From the NCBI GenBank assembly GCA_019059635.1, contig JAGVRJ010000002.1, forward strand, positions 1,302,001 to 1,366,000: a stretch of 64,000 nucleotides of DNA, in the 5' to 3' direction. The stretch is from Proales similis. Its lineage: Eukaryota; Rotifera; Eurotatoria; Ploima; Proalidae. The notes below the pieces were generated by a model. It saw only the letters and a list, made by a program, of their open reading frames with translations, had not been told where the DNA came from and searched no databases. The number at the start of each line of letters is the position of its first letter. Positions within the stretch are counted from its first letter, which is position 1. The translations under genes and the position numbers were made by a program. This document shows, in pieces, positions 37,016 through 48,895 of the stretch.

Positions 37016-38022
37016 CGGAAAATAATGTCCAAGCGATTGAGTGATGAAGCCAAAATAAATAAAGCGCACCGTCAACAAGCGGCGCCAACTGCCTGCAGCC
37101 GACGAATGCCGCCGCCGCCTGCAAATGCCGCTCATGAATAATTTGCAAGTCAATTGAATAGAAGCCATTTGATGACTGAAAGCTGAATAGAAGAAGAAGA
37201 AAAAAGCTACATTGATTTCAACTGAGCCACTTAATGAGCTAATAACGCAGACCAAAGCAACTTGTGAATGAGAGCTGCTTAGTGCTGCTTCGCTTGACTG
37301 CGACCCCGTTAAGCTTCACGCCTACTCGGCCATGCCTCAAGTTTTCATGCCACCGCCAATGGGTGTCTAATCTCAAGTGCAGCGCAAATGGTCATCGAGC
37401 GCCTAGAAGCGGCGGTCAGCTGCCGCCCGCTCGAGTGTTTCTTCTTCTAAATTCCAATTTCTTATTTAAGTTGGCCTCTCTTCTTGTGCTCTGTTGGCGA
37501 ACGCCGTTGCGCCATCATGGCGGGCGCAGGGCTGTCGATCGTTGTCGACCAGACTTCTCTTAAAGTCAACATCAAGAGGCTTTAAAAAGCCAAATAAATT
37601 CGCTCGCTAAACTATTTGTGCGTTCGGTTTCTCACTTGTGTTTTCACGAGCACTTACTTACTTGTTCGATCGTCTGCCCGAACTAAACGAGTGCACAATA
37701 GTTGCCGGCCTGGCTCGCTGCACGACTATATAAACACATAAACAAGCTGACTGATGCTGCTGCTGCCTGACCAGTCACTCACTCACTCGCTCACTTACTC
37801 GGATCGGACTTGAACAGACTCTATTAGCCATAGGGCTTGAGTCTGTTTTGGAGCTGCTTTTATGGCCGCTGCTTTCGTCCCTGGCAAACAAATTTTCTGC
37901 TGGATCAGCACGCTCGCCTCTAATGAATAAATCCAAGCAAATTGGTCCAAGTTATTATTTACAGAGCCTGCCTGCCTGCCCGCCCCCGGCGCTCACCGAG
38001 AGGGGAGAAAGGAGAGTGGGGC

Positions 38023-38041
38023 AGAGAGAGAGAGAGAGAGA
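38023..38041. repeat. (AG)n microsatellite
   Basis: Nine AG units just beyond the 3' end of SF3B3. Confidence 0.85.
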
Positions 38042-38135
38042 AATAAAAGCAGAGACAGAGGGGCGCGTTCTTGTTTGTTTGAGCTTGATAGGGCCTTGTG
38101 AAATTAAGAAGCCTCAATTCCCTATTCAGAATTCA

Positions 38136-38141
38136 TTTATT
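38136..38141 (-). terminator. Poly(A) signal of SF3B3
   Basis: AATAAA on the minus strand about 205 nt past the stop codon. Confidence 0.5.
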
Positions 38142-38345
38142 TCACTCGGTTGCTCGTTTTTTTGGCGGCCGCCTTTAAAATAATTGAATTTAGCTTGCAA
38201 GTGTTTGTTTGCGTATTGCGTGTATTAAATAATAATGAGAAAGTAAATGAAGAAGATGAAAAATTGAGTAGAGCCAAAAGTGCGTTGAGTTTAGAGGGCC
38301 GTTGGAGGGGCCTGCTTGCCGTTGCTTGATGGCACACTTGAGCAC

Positions 38346-41300
38346 TTAGAAGGCGAATCGGGTTCGAATGTCTTCCAGGCGCTTTGATACCTTTCGAATA
38401 GAAAAAGAGGAGATGACGACTGGCCATTGTAAAAGTGAACGAGCTCGCGCTGTCGACTTACCTCATTCGGTGTTCGGTCGAGCTCTTCGGCAATCATCTT
38501 CTGTTTGGCAATGTCCAAGCTGTTGTATCTCTCGCACAAGTCTCCGTCCACAACGGCCTTGATGAGAAATTGAAGAGAATACTGTTGAGAGCGAGTTGGA
38601 TGCTTGGCTTACCTTGACCGGATAGTAAAACGACCTGTACGAGGTGTGGTCTCGTCCGCACATGGTCGGATGCTCGGTTCTCAAGTGCATTTCCAAATGC
38701 TGGAAAAAGTCCTTGTCTTCGTTGGAGCTGAAAGGCACAAGCATTCCGATGGTGCCCGACAGAGTTGTGTAAAAGAGGGCATCACTGCCGCCCGGTATGA
38801 GCGCGCTCTTTTGCAAGCAGGTGATCGTCTCTCCGGCGTAGAACGAACAGAGAAGCTCAAGTTTCTGCGAGGCGCCGTTCAGAAGGCCTCGATCCCACAG
38901 GCCTTTGTCGCCGGTTGGATCAATGTTGGCATCGTCGGTCGCGCCGGCCGGAAGCCGCAGCACAAACACACTCCCGAACTTGTCGGCCAACGCGACTGTG
39001 CAGTAGTCAAGAACTGCGCAAGCGGTCACAAAGCGCGGACAAGCGTCGTCGGCAAACACGATCAGCTGATTCTCGTCGCGTTTGTAACGCATGAGGAAAC
39101 AGCTCTCCTGAACGTCGCAGACGAAAATTCGCGGCCCCATCGTGTACAGCTGAACAATGTGGTTTGGCACTACGCGATTTTCGCACTTGCGCAGCAGCTT
39201 TTTCTTGCCCATGTCGTAAATTCGCAGCACATTGCCGACACTGATCAAGGCTCGGCCTTGGAAGCCGGCGATGCAGCCTGGAACGTCTTCGACTGGGGTC
39301 TTGTGAAGGAACTCGAGCTTTTGTCCGTTGTCCATTATTTGATAAGCGTACAAAAAGCCGCCTGAGCAAGAGCGCGGCTTGAGTTTGAGATCTTTGGCCA
39401 CGCCGACCAGAAGGAATGACTGGTTATTGGGACGCGAAGAAAACTTGACCACGGCCACGCTGAAGGCGGCCTCATTCTGCTCAAATTCGAACGGAGCTGC
39501 GAGCTCGTTTGACTCGCGCGTGTCCATCGTGTGCAAAACAGACGCCCACATGCCCGGAGCGGCTTTGGGCGCACCGAACACATGCTCGGGCAGTTTGGTC
39601 TCCACGAACGCATTGGCCATCTCGATCGCCAGCTTTTTCTCTTCGGTGTCGGCGTCTTCGATCATCTGCTGCGCCATCTGCTGTTTTCGCTGCTGCTTGG
39701 TCTCGTCTGTGTAGCTGAGATTGTCCGTCTCGATTATGTACACGGTGCCAAAGTCCTGGTGCACCGCAAATCGGCGAGGAGTCAGCTTGAGCTGACGCAC
39801 TTCCTGATTGAACAGTGCGCCAAGTTTCTCCAGCGCAATGATTCGAAGTGTATTGGCCGAAATGGCCACCACGCCCTCTGGACACTGCTCGGATGCGAAT
39901 CCACTTGCGTACTCGAGCATCTCGTAGGACAGCGGAGTCAAGTGAAATCTACCTTGGAACATGTAGCTGAGCCAACTGCGACTAGAGAGGGCGAGCACTG
40001 CCTCGGCGTTTTGAATTTTGATTTTGAACAGCTTCACAGGTCGAGAGCCGAGGTAGCGAGTGCGAGTGTCGAGTAGCTCTCCGCTCACTGGATCCAAGAC
40101 GGTGCGCAACAGGGCGCCGTTCTGAAGGCCAATGTACAAAAATAAGGTGGATGCTGAGCCACCTGCCAGTCCGCCAGTCTCGGACTGCATCATTGTGCTC
40201 TCGTAGTCGAGGCCAGTCATTTCGACGATGCTCAGATTGTGAGGCGGTGCGGGCAGGCCTTGGCTGGCAAGCGGTGACAAACAATCCTTCGGGTCTAATG
40301 AAATGATTCTGACTGTGTCGTCGTCCATTCCGACCGCCAGAAATCGAGTTCTCAACTCTCCGGCCGGCACTGACGCAAGTGACATGCAAATCACTTCGGC
40401 GGCCATATCGCGTCGCTCGGTGTATTCATTGAGCTGACCACCTGGGTCCATTTCGAAGTAGACCAGCTCGCCGCCAGTGAGAGCGATCACCACCTGGCGT
40501 TGATTGACGGCGCATTGAACTATTTGGCGGCGAGCAGGGGCTCTCCATTCGTTAACTCGTTTGTCGGCGCGAATGTGGCGAATTCCGTCCGGATAGACTT
40601 GAACGAGCGCACTCTCGCCAAGCTGGGCGCAGCAGAGTGTCGGCATAGTGCCCAGAAATCCAGAGTCGGTCACTTCCTCGACCGTTTCGCCGATGCTCAG
40701 CACAAGAGTGGCGTTCAAGAACGAGACGATTATGTAAGAGTCGAACTCGTCGTCGGCGCGTTTCTTCACTGTCCAGACGGCGTTCGGGTTGCCGGGCAGC
40801 TCGCTCACTGCCATCTCGGACACTTCGAGGCCGTGTCTGAGCACTCGCATGGTCGACCTCGGGCCTCGGCCACATGCCACGTACATTTGAGGCGTATCTT
40901 CGCCCGCCAAGTCGCCCACATAGGCGGACATGATCGGCGACAGGCTGTCAAGCTCGTCCATGAGAACCAAGTTTTTCAATGGACGCGCCTCGAAGTAAAA
41001 CGTCTCGTCCTCGTCGAGCTGCATTGCCGAGCTGAACTCGGGCTCGTCGTCGTCGTCTCCCAGATGCGCAATTTGATACAAGTAGTGATTGCCAAACTCT
41101 GCCGCCACGAACAAGAAGCCGGTTTTCAGCACGCACATCGAAGTGGCTACCGGCACCGTGTCGAAGTATTTGATGCGGATCTCGGTGACGAAGCCTTCGT
41201 CTTGACGAAGTGTTATTTTGAATATGTCGCCTTGCTCTGACTGGACCAGGAAGAAGAACATTGTTCGAGTTTTGTGCGAGGCGCTGCACACGATCAGCAT

Positions 41301-42152
41301 GCTGCGGTTCACGTCGTCAAGGTCACTGCGACGTCGAGGTATCGGACACTTTATGTCGACTTGATCGCCAAAGTTCTTGTAGATTATGTAGTTCTCGGTG
41401 CAGACAAGCACTCCGCTGGGTCCCTCGTTGCCGCCCGGCACCGCGATCAGCATGTTCGCATAAGTGTCCAACGGCTCCGTGTATTTCCTCACCACGTGAT
41501 TCAGACCGAGATCAAGCTCGTAGAATGTGAGCGATTGCTGAATGCGCTGGGCCACCTCTTCGCCAGGCTCCTGGTCTGCTTCTTCGTAGTCGACCTCTAG
41601 ACAGGCGAACATGGGATTGTCGAAGCCGACGTCCACTCCGACCATGTGAAAGCAGATCGTGTGCGACTTGTGCGCTTCCAGTGGCGACGAGATGGTCAAT
41701 CTGGCCATCGAGTCCCTGTTCAATATGTAAACAAGCTTTTGCTTTTCCACTGCAGAGATCATGAACGCTCGACCTTTGGGGTCAGTGGCCAAGAACTGGC
41801 CGGGCACAATTCTGCGGCAGCCTGTCTTGCCCATTGTCTCCTGGTGCACTTTTTCGAACACGTTCTTGGTCGGATTGTACTCGATGATGACCACTCGGCC
41901 CGAGTCCGAGCCGATCACAATGTAGTCCTTGCTGGAGCCGGTCAATCTGACCGGCAGCAGACATCGAACAATCGCAAACACCTCCTCGCAGACGAGCGTG
42001 TACACCTTGCCCGTGTTGGTGTCGTAGCGCAGTAGCTCGAGCACTTGGCCGCGTGAGACGAGTATTTCTTGCTGCTTGGTGCCTGAGAAGTTGCCGTGAA
42101 TCGCGTGGGTGATGCCGGTCGCACGCTGCAAGCTCAGGTTATACAGATGCAT
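38346..42152 (-). CDS. SF3B3: Splicing factor 3B subunit 3 (SF3b130/SAP130)
   Basis: Three exons (42152..38613, 38557..38462, 38390..38346) encode 1226 aa, close to the human 1217. SF3B3 is the three-beta-propeller subunit of the SF3b complex, which recognises the branch point as part of the U2 snRNP. Nearly the whole protein follows the family, from MHLYNLSLQRATGITHAIHG at the start through the DDB1/CPSF160-like propeller repeats to the final exon VSKRLEDIRTRFAF, which matches the conserved end VSKKLEDIRTRYAF. The first exon is 3.5 kb and the two introns sit only near the 3' end. The start ATG is the first in the open frame and matches the family. The gene is divergent from FBXW2, with 256 bp between start codons. 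Confidence 0.97.
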
Positions 42153-42408
42153 TTTGCTAATTCAAAGGCGGATGGCGGCGCAATACCGAAATGAGAAGGC
42201 TGGATTCCGCTCTAAGCAACTCGATGGTCCAATCGCCATCCGGCTGTGATTATACACGCGACCGTCCGCCGCGCCAAGACCGCCAGAACTAACTTGACAT
42301 CAAACTGGCGCACTAATGATTAGCATGAGACAAGCGAGCCTGTCAGAGAGCGATTAAAATAATTAAGTTTGTAAAAAAAATAAACGCCAAGATCACAAGT
42401 TTAAAACA
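42153..42408. promoter_or_regulatory. Shared bidirectional promoter region of SF3B3 and FBXW2
   Basis: Only 256 bp separate the two start codons, so the promoters and 5' UTRs of both genes must share this stretch. I see no clear TATA box. This is inferred from geometry alone. Confidence 0.55.
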
Positions 42409-44247
42409 ATGGGCGACCCGGCGGTGTCTGGTCGCGACGCCAACACCCACAACAGCTTGCCAAAGGCCCTAATTATGCTTCAAGAATGCTTCAGTTTGAT
42501 CGAGAAGGAACCGCTGCACTCAAGGAGTGCATTCATCGACAAGTTCTTGCATCTCTGCTCTTCGTCTGATCTGCTCTGTTTGACGGAGCGATTGACGCAG
42601 TCAAAAATGGACATTCTGGCCTCTCTGCCCATTGAGCTCTCTCAGCTAGTCCTTTCTAAACTTGACCTGCGCTCACTGCTCAACTGTTGTCAGGTATTTT
42701 CGCCGGTATTTGATTCCAGCGAGTAAATAAATAAACTCATGTCTGGCCAAGGTCAGCACCACATGGAAGCGACTTGTCCATGAAGATTGCAACGAAATCT
42801 GGTTCAATTGGTATCAGCGCAAAATTCCTTTCGACCTGTGGAACGAGCTCAAGTTCAGAAACGAGTGTGACTATAGAAATCTCTTGCTAGGACAAGCTCG
42901 TCGATGCTCCCGACTTCTAGCCGGCGATCTGTTCCAAGCCGAAGAGATTTGCACGTTTGAGTTAAGTGCGTTCGCCGTTTTCAACAACACGCTTATCACA
43001 GGTTTGTGATTTGGGCACACAAATTCAAAGTGCAAATAATCAGCCTCACTCTCTCAAGCGACTCATGTGGCCAAAATCTGGGAGAAGGAAAACGAGCAGT
43101 GGAGCTGCGTGAGACGATTTACGCTGCAGTCACGAGCCAGCGATCTCAAGTTCGACGAGCAGTGGCTCTTTGTGAGCACGTTTTTCCTCACTATCGATTT
43201 GTACTCAATCAAGGACGAATGCTTGCTCTTTCAATATATTGGCCACACTTGTTCAGTGAGCGAGTTTGAATTCAACAGGTCGATCAACTTGCTTGTGAGC
43301 GCATCGCCCGACGCCAGCCTCAAGTACTGGTCGACTGATCTTGAGCTCGCCGGCCAAAGCAACGACATTTACAAAATGCTTCTCCACACTGAATCGGGCC
43401 TCTCCTGGCCAGTCAAATTGCAAATAGAACAGTTCGACACTTGGTCGTACTTGGCGCTGCTCTTGTGTGCCGACGGCTTCGTTTTCGTTCAGCATTTAAC
43501 AGTGACTGAGTCAAACGAGCAGCGTTCTGAGCACAACAACAGAAGGGTTCGAATCGATTCGAATCTAAAAATGATCATCGATTTCACTTTTGTGTTTTCA
43601 GACAGCTCCTGTCTGAGTCGAAATTCTCGAATGCGATTCAATCGCTCATCAGTGTTAGAACTAAGTGCGGTGACAGCCAACAATTCCAATCAAGAGACGC
43701 GATGCTTCAAGTGCTCATGGCAAATAAGCCACGACCGAGCCGACTCGCTTCAATACAAAGAGATTTCGTTCAAAGATTTAAGCTCCGAGCTGGAAAACGC
43801 GGCTGAAAAGTTCAACAAACGAATCGGCACGTTTTCGTCTTTTGAAGCGATCTGCATCGGAAGCAGGTAATCGGCTAATTGCGATTCGACCAACAAACGC
43901 AATGATTGCAATCTCATGTCAGGTTTGGTCTTTTGATTGACGAGTCGAGTCAATTTTACACAATCTGCTTCGAGAACGAGTCGATCGAATGCATTCAGAA
44001 AGCGCTCGGATTCGACGAGCTCAACTTCAAGGCCTTGAAGCTCTTGCATGATTTCAACAGCCCCCTGCGATGCCTCAAATTCTTGAACATACAATGGCTT
44101 GATGGAATAGACAACGGCCGAACCAGCTCGAGCGTGGTGTTTGCGTTTTATTCGTATAGACGCCAAGAGCTGCATATTATCGAGTGGAAGGAGGAACTAA
44201 GCGACAAGATTGACTGTTCGTTGAATCAGATTTCTATTTTGGATTAA
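42409..44247 (+). CDS. FBXW2: F-box/WD40 repeat protein, FBXW2-like
   Basis: Four exons (42409..42693, 42752..43001, 43059..43866, 43923..44247) join in frame to 460 aa; human FBXW2 has 454. FBXW2 is a substrate receptor of SCF ubiquitin ligases. The F-box lies at about residues 62-100 (LASLPIELSQLVLSKLDLRS and VSTTWKRLVHE after the first splice), matching [20 protein letters not shown] and VSKQWNKV. WD40 blades follow, clearest at GHTCSVSEFEFNRSINLLVS and ASPDASLKYWS. The C-terminus ELHIIEWKEEL matches the family end HLVLWKE. The middle blades are divergent. The ortholog call rests on length, domain order and both termini. The stop codon is 19 bp from that of STOML2. Confidence 0.85.
44147..44152 (-). 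terminator. Possible poly(A) signal of STOML2 inside FBXW2 exon 4
   Basis: AATAAA on the minus strand, 115 nt past the STOML2 stop codon and within the coding sequence of the convergent FBXW2 gene. Confidence 0.4.
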
Positions 44248-44248
44248 A
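44243..44248 (+). terminator. Possible poly(A) signal overlapping the FBXW2 stop codon
   Basis: ATTAAA, the commonest variant signal, overlaps the TAA at 44245-44247. If used, the 3' UTR would be only about 15-25 nt. The next canonical AATAAA is at 44532-44537, inside STOML2 exon 5. Confidence 0.35.
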
Positions 44249-44266
44249 AACTCAGTCAAATGCAGT

Positions 44267-45597
44267 TCATTTGTCTTGCTCATTCACTGGTGCCGGAGCA
44301 GACGATTCCTGTTCTTGGCCATCAACCGAACTCGGTCCGGGCAGGTTTTTGTAAATTGCCAATGCCTGATGGTGAAGCCAAGTCGCATGTCAGGGTTAGG
44401 TGCAATGTTTCGAGTAAATCGTTCTCTTACTTGCGTGATCATTTGATTTACGTTGGAGACGTCGCTTGGCATTATGATTGTGTTGTTTGTCTTGGCCAGT
44501 TTGCCAAACTCGTTTACATACTGCTGCGCCAAATAAAGGCCGGCCGCGTCCTCTCCTTTCTAGTTCACACAAGCTAAGGTTAGAGAGAGGGCGCATTTTG
44601 AATAAAAGTGGAAATGTGCCTTTTGCCGGAGCGCTTCGGCGATTGTTCTGATTGAGATTGCACGCGCTTCGGCAACCTGCTTCAGCGCTTCTGCCTCTCC
44701 TCTGGCTCGGTTGATTTGTTCGGCTTGCTGCGCCTCGGAGACGAGAATCTTGGAGCGTTTCTCGCCCTCAGCTCGATTGATGCTGGCCTCTTTGAGGCCC
44801 TCTGATTCGAGAATGGCCGCTCGTTTGCGTCTCTCGGCCTCCACTTGCATTTGCATGGCGTCTTGAACTTTCTCGGGCAGTCTCACGTCTCTTATCTCGT
44901 AGCGAAGACAGTCGATTCCCCAGGCGTTGGCTGCCTTGTTTATCGAATCTTGTCGCCCAGTGAGCTTGTTGTTGTTGACATTTTGCCAGATATTAATGAG
45001 CCTACCGACTATTGCGATATTGAGCGACTCGCGTTCCTTGAACACCGAGTCAAGCACGATTTTGCCGATCTCCGAACGCATGGTAGTCTGGGCGAGCTGT
45101 GTGATGGCGTGCTCTGCATCGTCCACTCCGTACGATGCCTTGTAAGGATCGAATATCTTCAAATACAGGACGCCGTCGAGCTTGAGCGACACGTTGTCCT
45201 TGGTGATGGCGCTCTGGACCGGTATGTCGATGACTATTTCTTTGAGACTCTGCAAATACTTGACTCGATCGATGACCGGTATCAAAAAGTTGATTCCCTT
45301 TTTAGAGGAGATGGCTTGCAGCTGCAACACTCAATTCAAACGGGCTATTCTTACCGGCTCGAGAATCTTGTGGAATCGGCCCATACGCTCAACAACCCAG
45401 GCCTCTTGCTGCGGAACGAACATCACTCCCAAGTTGATTGGCAAGTGAGACGAGTGGCGCACCGTTTGCAGACGTGCATGTCCCGTCTGAAAAGCAAATC
45501 TCGAACTTAATTGAAGCGAAGCATGAAGGCCAGAGCTCGATTCGCTTACAATTGACCGTAAGGCCAGCGAACGCCTGAGAATCATTTGCGAAAGCAT
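44267..45597 (-). CDS. STOML2: Stomatin-like protein 2, mitochondrial
   Basis: Six exons (45597..45550, 45486..45355, 45297..45006, 44948..44620, 44559..44431, 44365..44267) join in frame to 342 aa; human STOML2 has 356. It is a prohibitin-family (SPFH) scaffold of the inner mitochondrial membrane that stabilises cardiolipin-rich domains. The N-terminus MLSQMILRRSLALRSI is Arg-rich and amphipathic, as expected for mitochondrial import. The SPFH domain runs over about residues 35-185 (MFVPQQEAWVVERMGRFHKI and SLKEIVIDIPVQSAIT). The Glu/Arg-rich coiled coil QMQVEAERRKRAAILESEG and the tail motif YVNEFGKLAKTNNTIIMPSD match the family. Intron 4 (44619-44560) needs a GC donor. The start is the ATG at 45597; longer open frame upstream has no support. 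Confidence 0.95.
44560..44619 (-). other. GC-AG intron in STOML2
   Basis: The junction needed to join ALRQK to KGEDAAGLYLAQQYV has donor AAAAG|GCACAT and acceptor AACTAG|AAAG. No GT donor in the interval restores the frame. Confidence 0.6.
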
Positions 45598-46153
45598 TTT
45601 CTCTCTTTGATTTCGTGCGTGAATAAAGTAATGCTTGCGTTCGATTTCAGGCCCGCCTGTGTGTACATTGCGGCGCTTGAACAGAGAGAGCAACTATGAG
45701 GCAACATTATGGGAGCATTTGAACGTCGTCCACATAAGACTCTGTTCTCTCGCATTCAATTAGGCTTTTCGAGTCGCTTCTGAGACGGGCTCGGGTTTTC
45801 AATTCGATTTTTTATTTTAAATCAGCTTGCGCCACAACAGCAAAAGCTCATAGACCATGATCATCATAAAGGCAAAGCGAAAACTATGAACATACGAGAA
45901 GAAGAAGAAGTGAACACCGAAATGAGGAGAACATAGAAATAGAAAGAGAACATTTCATTTCAAGACTAAAACAGAACGATTTGATTTAATTTAAAAAAAA
46001 TAATTTGCTTAAGAACGATTGGTAAGAGTTGGCTTCTGTTGGACTACATCTCGGGCTTGATTGCTTTTCTGCTTTAAATTGCGCCGCCTGGACCGGTGCG
46101 AGGCGGCCGTTTAATAAACCGTTTGCTGTGCGAATTCTCATTTATCTCGCCGC
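45598..46153. other. Gap between STOML2 and CRTC
   Basis: No coding exon is supported. It should hold the STOML2 promoter and, at the right, the CRTC 3' UTR. Confidence 0.55.
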
Positions 46154-46159
46154 TTTATT
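46154..46159 (-). terminator. Poly(A) signal of CRTC
   Basis: AATAAA on the minus strand about 80 nt past the CRTC stop codon. Confidence 0.45.
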
Positions 46160-46239
46160 GTCTAGCTGTGATTGTTTGCTTATGTTACACGAGAAATTTT
46201 ACAATTCATCATTGGCCAGCCATTGCTCCGTTGGCCAGC

Positions 46240-48895
46240 TCAGGCATTGTAATACAACGAGGAGTCGTGCAGCTGACCAGTAAGTAGGTCGGATTCGTCC
46301 AGGCCGTTTGCATTCACAATCATCTGATTTGGTGGCGGCAATCAATAATCGATCGTGTCTTTGATAAAAAAAGCAAGCAATTACCTGAATATCTATTTCA
46401 TTGTCTGTTTTGCCTAGCTCGTCATTGTAAACTTGATGTGGCTGATTAAACTCTTTCATGAACATTTCGCCTTTTTCCTCAACCGAATCTGATTGCCAAA
46501 AGCATCGTCAGTCAACTCTAAATGGCACCAAGTGAATATTAAATTACCTGAGCTGGTGAATATGATGTCGGGTATTGAGTTCTTGTGCGGGCGCTTTACT
46601 TCTTCGTAGAGAGCGCAGTTGTCACCAATTAGCATTTGGTTCTGGCAGCCTGCTCCCCTCAGATCGTTTTCCTCTATTTGTGCGCCAGTCGCTGCATTCG
46701 ACCCGCTTCCACTGCTGCTTAAACTGGCGCTTCGGCTTGTTATTATTGAAGTGTTGCTCGGCACCGGCTCATTGTCAAAATTGATGCTCGGACTTGTTGG
46801 GATCTGTTCGCTTCCGAACTGAAACGCACTGCTGCTTTCAGATTTGTTCATAAAATTGAAATTGGCTGCCATTGTTCCGTTCGGGGACATCATGCTCCCA
46901 GTGGCCATTTGTGCGTTTATTACTGAGCTCGGGCCGTAATAAGCGCCTGCACCGTTTGCATTCGCCTGATTTGTATAACTTGACGCTTGATTTGGTTTAT
47001 ACATAAACGAAGACGACTGAGAAGCGTCCAGATTGATAGAGTCGAACTTTTTCTCGATTGTCTCGCCATTGCCGCTAGAGAACGGATTGAGATCTTGAGG
47101 GCTGTTCGAAATGGGCCCAGGTGAGTTCTGCGGCGAATTGAAGCAGCTCTGCTGCGACTGCGGAGATTGAGGCAACGATTCGTTGCCTCCGTTGGTCAGG
47201 CCTGACAGAGAACTGTGGCGATAGTGGCCGTGCGATAAATAGTTCATTGTGAAAAGTGAGCTCGCTCCTCCTTGCGACTGGCCTTGAAGGTTGGAAACGT
47301 GTTGGGTGTTTATTGTGAATTCAAGCGGTGCCATTCCAGTGTGAGGACCAATCATGGGCGAATTTGGCGACGACTGTCCTGAAATAGACGCTCTCTTGTT
47401 GGGAAAGTGTCTCGCGGAGCCATCTGGACATTCGCCAAATAAAAAAGAAAAGAATCAAGGTCAAACCAGTTGACAAGTTGAGAGTTGGAGAGCGCCTCTT
47501 ACCGGGTATGGGCGAATGCCTTCGTCCTGGAGATGCCCTCCTCTGGTCAATCGAGTTCAGGCTTGTTGTTGAGTTGGTTGGGCTGTATCTATTGATTGGA
47601 CGAATTGGACTTGTTGATTTGTTGTGCAAAGTTCTCACTGGCCCGGCCTGACTTGGCCGTTGCTGAAGATCGGGCAGTTGCAGCTGATTACCGGCATAGT
47701 TGCCAAACACGAATTGATTGCCTCTCGATTTGTCGTCGAACATCATTTCATTGTTCTGGAATGAAGACAAGTCCGGGAGTGAGCCACCGCTGATAATCGG
47801 ACTGGCCGCGCTCAGTAGGTTGTAGTTTATTGGTGAATAGTTGGCGTCGACCGCCTGAAAATTAGAACCACGTTCTCCCATGGGCATGTATGTAAGCGTT
47901 GGTGAGGTGGAGTAAGGTGAATAGTTAGGTTGAGTGGCGTGTTGGCCATTGAATTCCATGCGATGTGTTGTCGGCGAGGTCGGAGAGGGCAACGTTCTGT
48001 GATCCTTTTTTAATTCGAAAGGTCAAAAGACAAATTTAGACGTCAATAGAAGAAGAAGAAGCTCTTACTGGACTAAAAGGCATGCCAGCCGATGGCATAT
48101 GACCTGTTGGGGACGGTAGACCGTTGGGGCTGCCGATCGGCGCTTGATAGCTTCTCGTTGCCGTTGCATTTTGATTCGAATTTAAGGCAAGCTCGAAATT
48201 TCTCATTTGGTGGCTGGAAGAAAAGGCGTTCGAGATAGAATGATTCGCCACCTGGCCTGAATCGTACGCAGGTGATGCGCTGAACTGCTGCGGTGAAGTG
48301 GCGCCCATCATCGTCATTGGGTCATTGAACTGTAATGTTTGATTGTTTGCATCATAGCCCAAACTTTGATGAATACTCGAATCAGAATGTGCCCTGAGGT
48401 TTAAGTTTACAATAAGCAAATCGATTGAGTAGGAATTTTCAAGTTCAATTAGTACCTTCGAAATGAATCGGACTGACCGGGCAGTTGCAGATAAGTTGCT
48501 TGGAGGTTCTATTTTTTTTCAAATTTTAAGTCGAATTGCCAACGAATGGCGATAATAGACGATTTACCTCGTTTTTGGCAACCTGTCCGCTGTATTGCTC
48601 GCGTCTTATTGGCCTAATGCCGGCGTTTGTGTGGTTAATCGATCTAGACTGATGTCTGTTGTTACTTCCGAAGCCAATCGCCTGTGAAGTGGCCAACTCA
48701 GTCGAATTAGAACCATTGCTCGGAGTTTGCTTTGAAATCGACCAAACGTTTAGATTTGGCCCAGTTGAGTTCTAAAAACGGTCTTACGATCGATTTCACT
48801 TGGCCGATGATCATGTTGAACTCGGCGTTGCCTTCTTCTTCCTTTTGTTGTATCAGAGCGATCTTTTCGCTAAACTTGCGCGGACCGCTCGCCAT
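46240..48895 (-). CDS. CRTC: CREB-regulated transcription coactivator
   Basis: Eight exons (48895..48788, 48729..48568, 48508..48456, 48393..48069, 48004..47503, 47423..46548, 46488..46385, 46323..46240) join in frame to 737 aa. CRTC proteins move to the nucleus when dephosphorylated and boost CREB-driven transcription. The CREB-binding helix is at residues 5-36 (PRKFSEKIALIQQKEEE, human PRKFSEKIALHxQ). RAHSDSSIHQS near residue 111 matches the SIK/AMPK 14-3-3 site (RTNSDSALHxS). GGSLPDLSSF near residue 289 matches the family GGSLPDLTNL, and the C-terminal segment SIPDIIFTSSDSVEEKGEM-FMKEFN matches the transactivation region (SLPNTILPEDSSTSLFKDLN). The middle is Ser/Asn/Gln/Pro rich, as in the family. 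An alternative acceptor at exon 7 gives a different C-terminus. Single-ortholog status in this genome is assumed, not shown. Confidence 0.92.

Larger units (their letters stand above)
35573..38135. other. Intergenic region, gene-poor
   Basis: About 2.5 kb without a supported exon on either strand. It holds AG repeats at 37001-37015 and 38023-38041 and short GT runs near 36123 and 36810. The left end should carry the promoter of the coiled-coil orphan. Confidence 0.55.

Noticed and set aside
44949-45005. 19-codon insertion in STOML2 (read-through of the open frame)
   Set aside because: The stretch is bounded by a GTAGGC donor and a GACAAG acceptor and interrupts a conserved SPFH helix, so it is an intron whose length happens to keep the frame open.
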